DNA of 36,334 nucleotides from NCBI GenBank assembly GCA_030590945.1, contig JAUVBY010000010.1, positions 1 through 36,334 of the forward strand, read 5' to 3'. The position numbers and the translations under genes are program-made. Of this stretch, positions 9,490 to 21,836 are shown piece after piece; the stretch's first letter is position 1, and each line of letters starts with the position of its first letter. Below the pieces are notes generated by a model. That model did no database searches. It saw nothing but the letters and a program-made list of their open reading frames with translations, and was not told the DNA's origin. The DNA is from Gammaproteobacteria bacterium (lineage in GTDB: Bacteria > Pseudomonadota > Gammaproteobacteria > Arenicellales > Poriferihabitantaceae).

Positions 9490-11125
9490 TAGGCTCACAA
9501 AACTGGATATAGATCTCGTCATTGAGGCGCGTACTCAATAGCACCGGAGCGCAACTCGACCCACCGGCAATTATTTCGATCGTATTGGTATCGATCACCT
9601 CTATGTCTACAAATGGCCTGTCCCGATACTTCAAGCCCACATTTTCAAAAGGTGTAGAATCGTGCGCGTCGGGCTCCCTATACAGGATAAAATGATTCTC
9701 GGCGACCGAAACCTGGTTAACCGCCCCTTCTACAGCATAAACCGGCACGGGCAGCTGTGTAGTATAAAACTCCGCGGTATAGCGTCTAAATGCGCCATCC
9801 AGCAGCACATCGATATGATAGCGATAGTGTGCCCCCCACTTAAGACGACGAAGCGGAAACCAGGCGAACTGATGACTAGTAAATTGACCATTGATGTCGG
9901 TTGTTTCATCAATTTGTCGAATCTGTGCTACCGGTGACCACTTACCGTGTGCAGACATGTCTTCCAACTCCAGCCCGAAACCCATTACAGATATGGATTC
10001 GATCGTTTCCGAGTTAAATTGAATCGAAATCGGATAACCCGTCATAAGCAGATCGGGAGTCGGATGCGGCTCTTCGTCATAAAACACGGGTTGTATGTTG
10101 CTTGTGCCGTCGGCAGGCCAGAAAACCGCATCCGGGCGGCTTAACAATGCGTTTGAATTCAGAGCGCCAAAATATTCCGACTTTATTTGAAAATTATTGC
10201 TGCACAAACTGTAATACTTACCAGAGCCGGTATCCACCAATGCCTCGGGTAAATTTTCGCAATATGCCTGATACCAGTCGGCGTGCACCTGAACCAGTGG
10301 AGAACAAATCTCATAGGAACTACCAGTATGCTGATAAATAACCGAAGGCCTGCTTGACTGGCATGCTCGTTCAAACCAGTCGGCACTAATTTTGAGGCCA
10401 TTACCACAGGCATCGTAATATCGGCCTGCGCCTTTCAATACAGCGCCCTTCGGTGGTATCTTACAAACCTTTTGCATAAACTCGCTGTTTAGCATCGCGC
10501 CATTAGCGCAGCGACTGGGGAAGGGTTTTGTAAAGTATGCAGTTTCAGGCAAATTTGCACACATGCTTTGAAAGGCAGACGCTTTCATTTTTCGGCCCAG
10601 GCAATTATGTGCAGCTTTAATTTGAGCTGATTCAATCTGCTCACCACACACCTGCGATAAATCTTTTCGGCCCATGTTATAAACATATCGTGTGCCAGCT
10701 TGCGCTATACCAATTTCGTCGATTTGCATATCTAAAAACGCAAAACGATGATATATGGCCGACATTAAACTGGAAATTGATTCCTGCTGCGAAACGTTTC
10801 CAAGGCTCACATTCTCGAGAACCTGGGAATGAGGATATCTAAAATATTGCGCCCGTTCGGGTGCCAGATGGCCGGTAAACCCGGGCAAGTTTTCCTGTTC
10901 CTCATGCGCAGAAACCGGTGCACGGCTAGCTGGCTGCATATAACGCTCAATATATTGCGCGTGCGCCTGGGCCGCCTCCTGCAGCTGTGGTGATTGTGTC
11001 AATACCGGCAGTCCCGCAGTACTGCGTATCACGTTTATGTCGTCTATTGCTGCAGCGCTCGCACCTACTGAGGTGCAAAATAGAATTAGAAACAGTAGCT
11101 TCCTTACTAACATAAAACCGCTCAC
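9485..11125 (-). CDS. Secreted CAP/SCP-domain protein with internal Cys-rich repeats
   Basis: 546 aa. Signal peptide, CAP-like N-terminal domain (HAQYIERY..., H.EEQENLPGFTGHLAPERAQYFRYPHSQVLENVSLGN..., LMSAIYHRFAFLDMQIDEIGI). GTG start overlaps the upstream stop; an ATG start at 11113 is the alternative. Confidence 0.75.
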   Translation of the reverse strand: MSGFMLVRKLLFLILFCTSVGASAAAIDDINVIRSTAGLPVLTQSPQLQEAAQAHAQYIERYMQPASRAPVSAHEEQENLPGFTGHLAPERAQYFRYPHSQVLENVSLGNVSQQESISSLMSAIYHRFAFLDMQIDEIGIAQAGTRYVYNMGRKDLSQVCGEQIESAQIKAAHNCLGRKMKASAFQSMCANLPETAYFTKPFPSRCANGAMLNSEFMQKVCKIPPKGAVLKGAGRYYDACGNGLKISADWFERACQSSRPSVIYQHTGSSYEICSPLVQVHADWYQAYCENLPEALVDTGSGKYYSLCSNNFQIKSEYFGALNSNALLSRPDAVFWPADGTSNIQPVFYDEEPHPTPDLLMTGYPISIQFNSETIESISVMGFGLELEDMSAHGKWSPVAQIRQIDETTDINGQFTSHQFAWFPLRRLKWGAHYRYHIDVLLDGAFRRYTAEFYTTQLPVPVYAVEGAVNQVSVAENHFILYREPDAHDSTPFENVGLKYRDRPFVDIEVIDTNTIEIIAGGSSCAPVLLSTRLNDEIYIQFCEPN

Positions 11126-12288
11126 TAATTAACTTTTACAACCAGCCTTAGCTGACCGTCCTGTATGGTATTAATAAATATCGGTCGGGATGCCTTGCCG
11201 TCTGCATTGATTGAAAACTTTGAAATAATTCCCTGATGATTTTCCAGGGACCGGATATTCCGGTTTACACAAAGTCCATTGCCCGGATCAAGGCAGCGAT
11301 TGATCGCAACCTTCATGACCTGGTACGCCTCAACACCCAGCGCCGTATCGGTACTGGGTTGATCACTAAACATCTGATCATAATAATCGGCCAGCCGCTT
11401 AACAAAGTTTGCCACGCTCACAAATTCATTGGTATGGCTGAATACATCGGTGACATATATTCCATTCAACTCATCCAGGCGATCAGGATATTTTTGCAAT
11501 ACGGTGGCGAGCAGACCATCCGCGGCCATGATTTCGGGCGCCCAGCCCAGCTCATTTGCCGTTTCCAGTACATGAAAAACCTGCTCTGCGCCAAGCGGTA
11601 TATACAATACCTGTGTCTTTCTCGTTTTTAGCCCCGCCAGTGCAGTTTGATCAAACTCTGAAAAAATCGAAAATGCATCGACTCGACCTCCTGCCAGCTC
11701 AAACGTGGTCCTGAAAACCTGTGCCAGATAACTGGAATACGGGTCGCTTTCATCAAACCACACCGCCGCTGTTCTTAATGCCAGTTCATCCAGTACAAAT
11801 AATGCGGCAGACTGCGCCTGTCGTTCATCATCAAAACTAAGCTGACTAATAAAGTAGACTTCTTCCGTAACCGCAGGGTGCGTTGCGATCACAGCGAGAG
11901 TCGGCACACCCAGGGCATTAATATTTTGTTTGGCCTCCAGTACGGTCTTGCTGTCAGCACCGAGTAAAACGGCCGATATATGATCCTGTTTGATATGCTC
12001 GTTTATGATTTCTGTGATGCCCCTGATAGGCGTATCTCCAGCGCCCATATTCTCTATATATACAACTTCCAGCTGATCGCCATTATCCAGCAAGGGATCA
12101 GCCGCATTGGCCGCGAGTATACCTTCAAGTATATCCTGATCTTTATATGCTTTTTCACTACTCCCATCACCCACAAACGCAATTTTAATGACCTTACCTG
12201 AAACTTGCGGTTTTACAGCAATATCATCGCAGCCTGATATCCAGATGCTCAAAAAGGCCACAACACACCACTTTCTAAAGATATTCAT
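11125..12288 (-). CDS. Lipoprotein, periplasmic ABC-type (Leu/Ile/Val-like) substrate-binding protein
   Basis: 387 aa. Lipobox-like ISGC near the N-terminus, LivJ-like fold features (KIAFVGDGSSEKAYKDQDILEGILAANAADP..., AVLLGADSKTVLEA). Starts immediately after the preceding stop. Confidence 0.7.
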   Translation of the reverse strand: MNIFRKWCVVAFLSIWISGCDDIAVKPQVSGKVIKIAFVGDGSSEKAYKDQDILEGILAANAADPLLDNGDQLEVVYIENMGAGDTPIRGITEIINEHIKQDHISAVLLGADSKTVLEAKQNINALGVPTLAVIATHPAVTEEVYFISQLSFDDERQAQSAALFVLDELALRTAAVWFDESDPYSSYLAQVFRTTFELAGGRVDAFSIFSEFDQTALAGLKTRKTQVLYIPLGAEQVFHVLETANELGWAPEIMAADGLLATVLQKYPDRLDELNGIYVTDVFSHTNEFVSVANFVKRLADYYDQMFSDQPSTDTALGVEAYQVMKVAINRCLDPGNGLCVNRNIRSLENHQGIISKFSINADGKASRPIFINTIQDGQLRLVVKVN

Positions 12289-14187
12289 TTAGAGTATGTA
12301 CGTGATAGTGGCTCGAATGAGTAGCTTTCGATCCGTGGTATTTCTGATTTTTCCTTTTAATATATCGAGATCCAGCCGGGTCAAACTATCGCGCGCCACG
12401 ATCTCCATTTCAATCACATCTGCACCCCCTTGCTTGTAACGCTTCGTTTGTTTGATGATCAGGTATTTACCGTTCACCAGAAAACGTTCTTTTTTCCAGG
12501 CTGATTCAGCTCTCACGTTTTCAACAATTTTCTCGTAGCTAAGATAGAGAGGAACGCTAATCAATGCCAGCGTCAACACCACGTAGATGAAACTTTTCCT
12601 GGATTTTATGGCAGCTGAGTATCCCAGCACTCTGAAGACCAAAGCAGCTGATAATATAATGCCGACTAAATTTGTAAAAAACAGCAGAAATGCCTGACCG
12701 AAATAATTAAGATCTAAACGCCCCAGACCCACCCCCGCCACCGACAACGGCGGCACCAGTGCAACAGCGATGGCAACCCCCGCGAGCCCGGACAGCATTT
12801 TTTTATCGGATTTAGTGTATGCAGCCGCGATGCCCGCAAAAATAGCGACGGCAAGATCCAGCAGGCTTGGGTTTAGCCTGGCCGACATTTCTGCGGTAAC
12901 CAGCGCGCTTGGTAACAAATACGAAAACAATGCAGACGCACCCAGGGCGATGAGTATACCGGCGGCAATGGTTTTGGCAGACTGAAGGTATAAATCATAG
13001 TCAGAGCGCAGCATGCCCATAGCCAATGACACGATGGGTGCCATCAACGGTGCCAGCAACATCGCGCCAATTATCACCGAGGAACTATTAAGAAATAAGC
13101 CGACCGTCGCCAGCATAGTACTCAGGAACATTAATGTCAGGTAGGACACATCTAGACGCGCGTCCTGCCTGAGCACCACAAACAAATCTTTAAAGCGCTC
13201 TTCTGTTGCGTAGGGAAAGAAGGGAACTTTCTTTCTCATCGCTTTAATTTTCTCATTGCCCATCGGCAAATTGCTTAACTCAATACGCTCAGACGTATCA
13301 ATTTTAGCTGTGTTAGCGATGTTTGGGGCCCGGTTAACTTTCAGAACCAGGGGTTGAACTTTGCATGTAACCGGAGTCTTACTCGCTGCCGTGCCATCAA
13401 TATCCAGCTGCAATATTTTTGATGTCTCGATCGTCAACTCCCGGGTTTTGATGTATCCCAGCGTGTCCGGTAATTTCTGAATTGTTATATGGCCTTTTAA
13501 CACTCTGTACAGAAACCCAAGATATCTCATCACAGAAGATGGCGCGGCTACGAGTAATGAAACCATCCCATCAATTTCATTTTCATCGGATCCAATCAGG
13601 CGGGTGGTAAAATTATCCGCAGCGTGAGTCACAATAACGCAGCCGCTTGCTGCGGTGTCTATCGGCTTTTGATTCGGCAATGTAAAGGTGAAGCCGAGTA
13701 GTCGAATACGCCTTAAATCTGATATAAATTGCCTGAAAAGGCGAAACCGACTCTCGCCTTCGCCCATTTCTGCAACCGGCACACGCCCCATTCTCGCGCC
13801 AAACAATACAATTTGATCATTGCAACGAATCAAATCTATGGCTTGCTGATTTTTTTGTAATGCCAGATCGACCTGATGCTCTTCATCTCCCGGCAGCCCA
13901 ATATAATATTGCAACTTTTTTTGATCTTTGTCAGGCAGAATACCCAGGCTAATATCGAGCTGAAGTGCAATTTCAATCACCGCCTTTAGATGCGCAAGTG
14001 TCGCGCATACGACTAGATGCTCGATGGCTGGATCAATGTTATGCGCTGACTCCAGGAAATGGTCTATAGACTGAGCCCGGATATCTATATCCGGCTTGAA
14101 TTGCCTTAGCTCCTCAATTCTGGTTGCATTTTCTCCATCATAAACAAAAAGCGCATTCTGCACGTATTCTATGTTTTGCTCTTTCAT
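12289..14187 (-). CDS. DUF389/TIGR00341-type membrane protein with N-terminal diacylglycerol/NAD-kinase-like domain
   Basis: C-terminal DUF389 motif VIIGAMLLAPLMAPIVSLAMGMLRSD plus several TM helices. The cytosolic N-terminus resembles a DAGK-like fold. The ORF track starts at a TTG (14202); ATG at 14187 (MKEQNIEYVQ) looks more likely. Confidence 0.75.
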   Translation of the reverse strand: MKEQNIEYVQNALFVYDGENATRIEELRQFKPDIDIRAQSIDHFLESAHNIDPAIEHLVVCATLAHLKAVIEIALQLDISLGILPDKDQKKLQYYIGLPGDEEHQVDLALQKNQQAIDLIRCNDQIVLFGARMGRVPVAEMGEGESRFRLFRQFISDLRRIRLLGFTFTLPNQKPIDTAASGCVIVTHAADNFTTRLIGSDENEIDGMVSLLVAAPSSVMRYLGFLYRVLKGHITIQKLPDTLGYIKTRELTIETSKILQLDIDGTAASKTPVTCKVQPLVLKVNRAPNIANTAKIDTSERIELSNLPMGNEKIKAMRKKVPFFPYATEERFKDLFVVLRQDARLDVSYLTLMFLSTMLATVGLFLNSSSVIIGAMLLAPLMAPIVSLAMGMLRSDYDLYLQSAKTIAAGILIALGASALFSYLLPSALVTAEMSARLNPSLLDLAVAIFAGIAAAYTKSDKKMLSGLAGVAIAVALVPPLSVAGVGLGRLDLNYFGQAFLLFFTNLVGIILSAALVFRVLGYSAAIKSRKSFIYVVLTLALISVPLYLSYEKIVENVRAESAWKKERFLVNGKYLIIKQTKRYKQGGADVIEMEIVARDSLTRLDLDILKGKIRNTTDRKLLIRATITYIL

Positions 14188-14307
14188 AATATACTTCGTC
14201 AAGCTGATCGAGCGTAGAGTGAGTAAGGTGCATTTTTTCGCATTATTTATAGTAACACGATGCTGCTAAGTCAGCATCCATCTGCGCGCCAAATTTAATG
14301 CAGGCAC

Positions 14308-14338
14308 AAAAAAAGCGCTGCGATGCAGCGCCTTTTTT
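14308..14338. terminator. Bidirectional rho-independent terminator
   Basis: AAAAAAA-GCGCTGC-GAT-GCAGCGC-C-TTTTTT: 7-bp stem, 3-nt loop, A-run and T-run flanks. Confidence 0.85.
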
Positions 14339-14355
14339 ATGCTAAAAACTGCGTA

Positions 14356-14550
14356 TTAATTAACGAATTTTTCAGCCTGATCGGTATTATGTGCCTGACC
14401 GTCTTTATATCCTGCTTCATAAGCATCGTTTACGCGCTGTTCTTCGCGCTCAGGGTTTTCCAGGTAACCACCTGCCCAACCAATGAAGTAGTCGTTGTTA
14501 ACACCCATAGTTTGCAGTTTCGACAAGGTATCGTAATATTCTTTATCCAT
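14356..14550 (-). CDS. Small uncharacterised acidic protein (64 aa)
   Basis: Starts 8 nt after a CGGAG Shine-Dalgarno-like sequence and is followed by a strong terminator. MDKEYYDTLSKLQTMGVNNDYFIGWAGGYLENPEREEQRVNDAYEAGYKDGQAHNTDQAEKFVN. Confidence 0.8.
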   Translation of the reverse strand: MDKEYYDTLSKLQTMGVNNDYFIGWAGGYLENPEREEQRVNDAYEAGYKDGQAHNTDQAEKFVN

Positions 14551-14712
14551 CGTTATCTCCGAAAGAAAGCCAAATTAGTTCAAGAAAGGCTATTGTAAGG
14601 CAAGCCTGACCGGTACGGAATTCTCCACATCTGTCATATCGCAGCGCAAATGAGATAAAAACGATATCTATTTTGGACAGTGTATTAACACAATCTGTGA
14701 ACAAAATATCTT

Positions 14713-18389
<3,677 letters not shown>

Positions 18390-18441
18390 AAAACCATCCC
18401 GCTGCGGTACCTGAACATTTTAAGACGTTTTGGCGAAACCG

Positions 18442-19494
18442 CTAGTTTAAAAACAAAACAGCAACGCGCCTGTTGAGTAATCGGCCCTTTGCCAGCGTAT
18501 TGTCACCCAATGGTCGACGTTCTCCGTATCCAAGGGCTTTCACTCGATTTGATTCAATGGCCTGCCCAATAAGGTGATTTGCTACGGCATTAGCACGCAA
18601 CTGCGACAAGCGTAAATTCGAATTCGCAGAACCTGTGCTATCTGTATAACCATTCACCTGAATGCTGAGTTCCGGGTTCTGGTTTAGATGCGCAACCAAT
18701 GCATCCAGCGTTTGAATGGAATGCTGTTTAATTTCGGCTGAGCCCTGATCAAATTCCAAACCTTCGATGACCCATTCATTTGACGCTGCAAACCGGGCAG
18801 GTGTTTTGTTCTGCAGGTTATCTGGCACCACCTCAAGCTGTTGCCGCTCAGCGAGCAGGTTTTCGATTACCTCATTTGCGGTGCCTAATTCTACTTCCAG
18901 TTGTTGAAACAGCGCCTGATTGCTTTCCAGCTGTTCTGCCGCAAGATTAGACCTGGCGGTATTTTCAAATGCAGACGTTTTAATTTTCTGATTATTGTTC
19001 TGTATTTCTTTTAGCTGGTTTTCCGCCTGTATGCGCGATTCATTTTCTTGATCGAATTGGTTTTGTAAGGTATCGAGACGTATTTTCAACGCCGCCAGCT
19101 GATCACCCCGATCCGCAAGTTGTCTGGCATGTAATTCCTTTAGTTCCAATAACTCATTAAATTCATCCGGCGTAGGCCGCTCCTGGCTTTCGCCACCACC
19201 GACAGATTTATCTATGCGCTGCACGCGTGTCCGAAGGGCCTCATAATCTACCGTCAACTTAAGAATTTGCGATATAGCCTTATCCAGCGCCAATTGAAGC
19301 TCAACGCCTTCTTGTGTTGAAAGCATTGGTGCCTGCAGAGTCTCAGGGCGTGAGGTATTCGCCCGGGGTTGAGCTCCCTGGATGGTGTATGAAAAGCCAT
19401 CAAAATTTGGTACCTTCGCCTGAGCAAATGCTCTTTCAGAGAACACAGTAACCATGGCTGCCCACAACAATAATATACGAAAAAAGGACATCAA
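18442..19494 (-). CDS. OmpA-family protein with central coiled coil
   Basis: 350 aa. Signal peptide, long Gln/Glu-rich coiled coil, C-terminal OmpA motif IQVNGYTDSTGSANSNLRLSQLRANAVANHLI...ALGYGERRPLGDN...NRRVAV. Confidence 0.88.
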   Translation of the reverse strand: MMSFFRILLLWAAMVTVFSERAFAQAKVPNFDGFSYTIQGAQPRANTSRPETLQAPMLSTQEGVELQLALDKAISQILKLTVDYEALRTRVQRIDKSVGGGESQERPTPDEFNELLELKELHARQLADRGDQLAALKIRLDTLQNQFDQENESRIQAENQLKEIQNNNQKIKTSAFENTARSNLAAEQLESNQALFQQLEVELGTANEVIENLLAERQQLEVVPDNLQNKTPARFAASNEWVIEGLEFDQGSAEIKQHSIQTLDALVAHLNQNPELSIQVNGYTDSTGSANSNLRLSQLRANAVANHLIGQAIESNRVKALGYGERRPLGDNTLAKGRLLNRRVAVLFLN

Positions 19495-19629
19495 AGGTCT
19501 TATCTAGATTAAAAATTAGTTGGAAAAACAAGCGCGTAGTTTACCACGATGAACATAAAATTCTTTTCAATTACCCGTCTCAAAGCGGCGGACATTGGAA
19601 GCTAAATTACACCAACTTCATTTGGCAGA

Positions 19630-20037
19630 TTATCCCGAAAACGCGGAACAACGTTTTGCTGTCAAACCGGTTTCATACCATTGTGGTGCTTCGCCCCAAA
19701 AGATATTACGCGTCACGGACAGGCTCACATCCGTATCTAGAGAACCCGCAGGTATAAATAAGGTGCTTTCACTTACGTTCATAAATGGTAAACCTGAACC
19801 ACAATCCTGACAGAAAACATGCGTAAATTCACGCCCGGTCGATGCATCATAACGCACGACCCGGTTCTCACCGCTCAGCCACCGGATGGGTGCAGGTTCC
19901 GTTAATATATTTGCGGCGTGCGCCGAGCCGGTTAATTTCCGGCATTGCTTGCAATGTCAAAAGTAGAACTTCTTCACTTGCGCCTCGATCGCGTAGTGAA
20001 CGGCTTCGCACAGACAGCTTCCAGTAAATTTCATCAT
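19630..20037 (-). CDS. GFA-family (glutathione-dependent formaldehyde-activating enzyme-like) protein with one in-frame UGA at codon 27; selenoprotein candidate or single-nonsense pseudogene
   Basis: Manual minus-strand translation from the ATG at 20037: MMKFTGSCLCEAVHYAIEAQVKKFYF[UGA]HCKQCRKLTGSAHAANILTEPAPIRWLSGENRVVRYDASTGREFTHVFCQDCGSGLPFMN...SAFSG*. UGA is at 19957-19959. The start overlaps the upstream stop (ATGA). The frame is otherwise open for the full family length. Confidence 0.8.
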
Positions 20038-20840
20038 GTGGTTCGGGTAATGACCGTATTGAGCGTTGCCTGAATCATTTCAAGCGCCCCCGCGAGCAAG
20101 CCGGCAAACTCCAACTGGCCCTGACTATCCGAAATTAAATCCTGGCGAATCTCTATCAGGACATGCGGGTAGTGATTTGATTCTGCGTGTGTTCTTACCG
20201 TATAACCTAGTGGGTTGCAGGCATGATACGGTTCGTTTTCACCCACATGATAATCCGTATTTTCGCGTAAATAATCGATTAACAGACTTGCAACACCATC
20301 GTCCCCTTCCCATAACACGCCAATTTCCCAGGGGCGTTCAAAACCCTGAAATATGGGAGTATAACTGTGAACCGACAAAATCAAAGGCATGGAAAAATGA
20401 CGGAGCAAATAGCTAATCGCGTGATTGATCGCCATATGATAGGGAATGAATAATTCCTCCACACGCAGCATTCTATCGGCTGCACTAAGTGATTCATTGC
20501 CCGGAATGACCACACCATCGCTGATGCTGGGAATGGAATCATGTGCCGTTAAAAAGCGGTTTGGGTCCAACACCAGTCGCGAAAAACCAGCCAGTACAGC
20601 CATCACTTTCATATTGCCCGCCATATATCGGCTGACGCCGGCTGCACCAATATCGTATGCGATATGTTTCTGCAGGTGCGGTTGATCTATGCCCAGCCCA
20701 TTCAGAGCGAGCGGCACATAATTACTGGCGTGGTCGCACACGATCAGTACCGGACTGTCAGACCGGGAATTATTGATGATCTCGAACGGCAGTGAATCTT
20801 CAGCAGTAAGCAGTTGATGTTCTTTAGTACATCCGGTCAT
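20034..20840 (-). CDS. N-formylglutamate amidohydrolase family protein
   Basis: 268 aa. LIVCDHASNYVPLALNGLGI, HIAYDIGAAGVSRYMA, LILSVHSYTPIF, VLIEIRQDLIS. Confidence 0.85.
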   Translation of the reverse strand: MTGCTKEHQLLTAEDSLPFEIINNSRSDSPVLIVCDHASNYVPLALNGLGIDQPHLQKHIAYDIGAAGVSRYMAGNMKVMAVLAGFSRLVLDPNRFLTAHDSIPSISDGVVIPGNESLSAADRMLRVEELFIPYHMAINHAISYLLRHFSMPLILSVHSYTPIFQGFERPWEIGVLWEGDDGVASLLIDYLRENTDYHVGENEPYHACNPLGYTVRTHAESNHYPHVLIEIRQDLISDSQGQLEFAGLLAGALEMIQATLNTVITRTT

Positions 20841-20849
20841 AGTGGTTGG

Positions 20850-21713
20850 TCAATTCGTCGCACTTTGCAAAATAAAGTCCGCCAGACGGCGAACCAGTTC
20901 ACTGGGATTATCACTTAAAAAATGCAAAGATACGCGGGCATTTTTGAGCCTGGGTAATAAATTTGACTGTTTAATGATTTTGAGACCACTCGGCACGGTA
21001 CTCTTAGCCAGTGCTGTCACGCCCAATCCGGCCATGACAGCCGCACGTATGCCTCCATAGCTGGATCCCGTATAAACGATCTGCCAGCGGGTTGACGCAT
21101 TATTCAGGGTTTCCAGCATTCGATCCCGATACATACAACCCTGCGGCGCTACAATCAATGGCAAGTACCCCTGCTGCTCGAACCGGGCATCACTGCTTTG
21201 CACCCAAACCAGTTCCTCTGTCCAGGCCGCCGAGGCGCGCGCCTGGCTTTGCTCATTAAAGGCAACCACCAGGTCCAGTTGCTGCGTTGCCTGTTCATTC
21301 AGTAAATTACGCGACAACTGGCTGACCACCTCAAGGCGAACATCAGGGTAACGCCGGGTAAACCCTGCCAGGATTTGCGGCAGGTATGACATTGCAAATT
21401 CGTTGGGAATGCCCAGGCGTACCGTTCCGGATAACTGCGATTGTTGTAAACGATGTTGTAATTCATCGTTGAGGCCCAGAATTCGCCGCCCGTAATCCAG
21501 TACCAGTTCACCGGTCTCAGTCAGCGCCACATCGCGACTGGAACGGCGTATCAACTCGCTACCCACCATAGCTTCAAGACGCTTGATCTGCAAACTCATG
21601 GCGGGTTGAGAACGCCCGATAATACTGCCTGCCTGGCTGAAACCACCATGTTCAACCACCGCTACAAAACTGCGTAATAAATCTGTCGGGAAATTCTGCA
21701 TACCAAATTTCAA
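20850..21713 (-). CDS. LysR-family transcriptional regulator
   Basis: 287 aa. N-terminal HTH LLRSFVAVVEHGGFSQAGSIIGRSQPAMSLQIKRLEAMVGSELIRRSSRDVALTETGELVLDYGRRIL. Confidence 0.92.
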   Translation of the reverse strand: MKFGMQNFPTDLLRSFVAVVEHGGFSQAGSIIGRSQPAMSLQIKRLEAMVGSELIRRSSRDVALTETGELVLDYGRRILGLNDELQHRLQQSQLSGTVRLGIPNEFAMSYLPQILAGFTRRYPDVRLEVVSQLSRNLLNEQATQQLDLVVAFNEQSQARASAAWTEELVWVQSSDARFEQQGYLPLIVAPQGCMYRDRMLETLNNASTRWQIVYTGSSYGGIRAAVMAGLGVTALAKSTVPSGLKIIKQSNLLPRLKNARVSLHFLSDNPSELVRRLADFILQSATN

Positions 21714-21734
21714 AGTTATTGATCATTGAATATC

Positions 21735-21753
21735 GTATTTATAATATAAATAC
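21735..21753. promoter_or_regulatory. Perfect 19-bp inverted repeat in the LysR/gcvT divergent intergenic region; candidate operator
   Basis: GTATTTATA-A-TATAAATAC, 9-bp perfect arms, about 20 bp upstream of the lysR start. Confidence 0.55.
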
Positions 21754-21836
21754 CACAATTTCAACTATTCATTTAATTAAATTCTATATATGCACTATAT
21801 TCAGCTGTATATATTACTATCCAGGCGCTTAATCTT

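Noticed and set aside
11236-11631. 131-aa plus-strand ORF inside the SBP gene
   Set aside because: Antisense to a well-supported coding region, without an RBS or domain.
19595-20027. Plus-strand ORFs 19595-19810 and 19842-20027
   Set aside because: Antisense to the GFA-family gene, whose motifs clearly identify the minus strand as coding.
21714-21836. Glycine riboswitch upstream of gcvT
   Set aside because: The 123-bp region is AT-rich with no tandem aptamer core; too short for the usual tandem glycine riboswitch.
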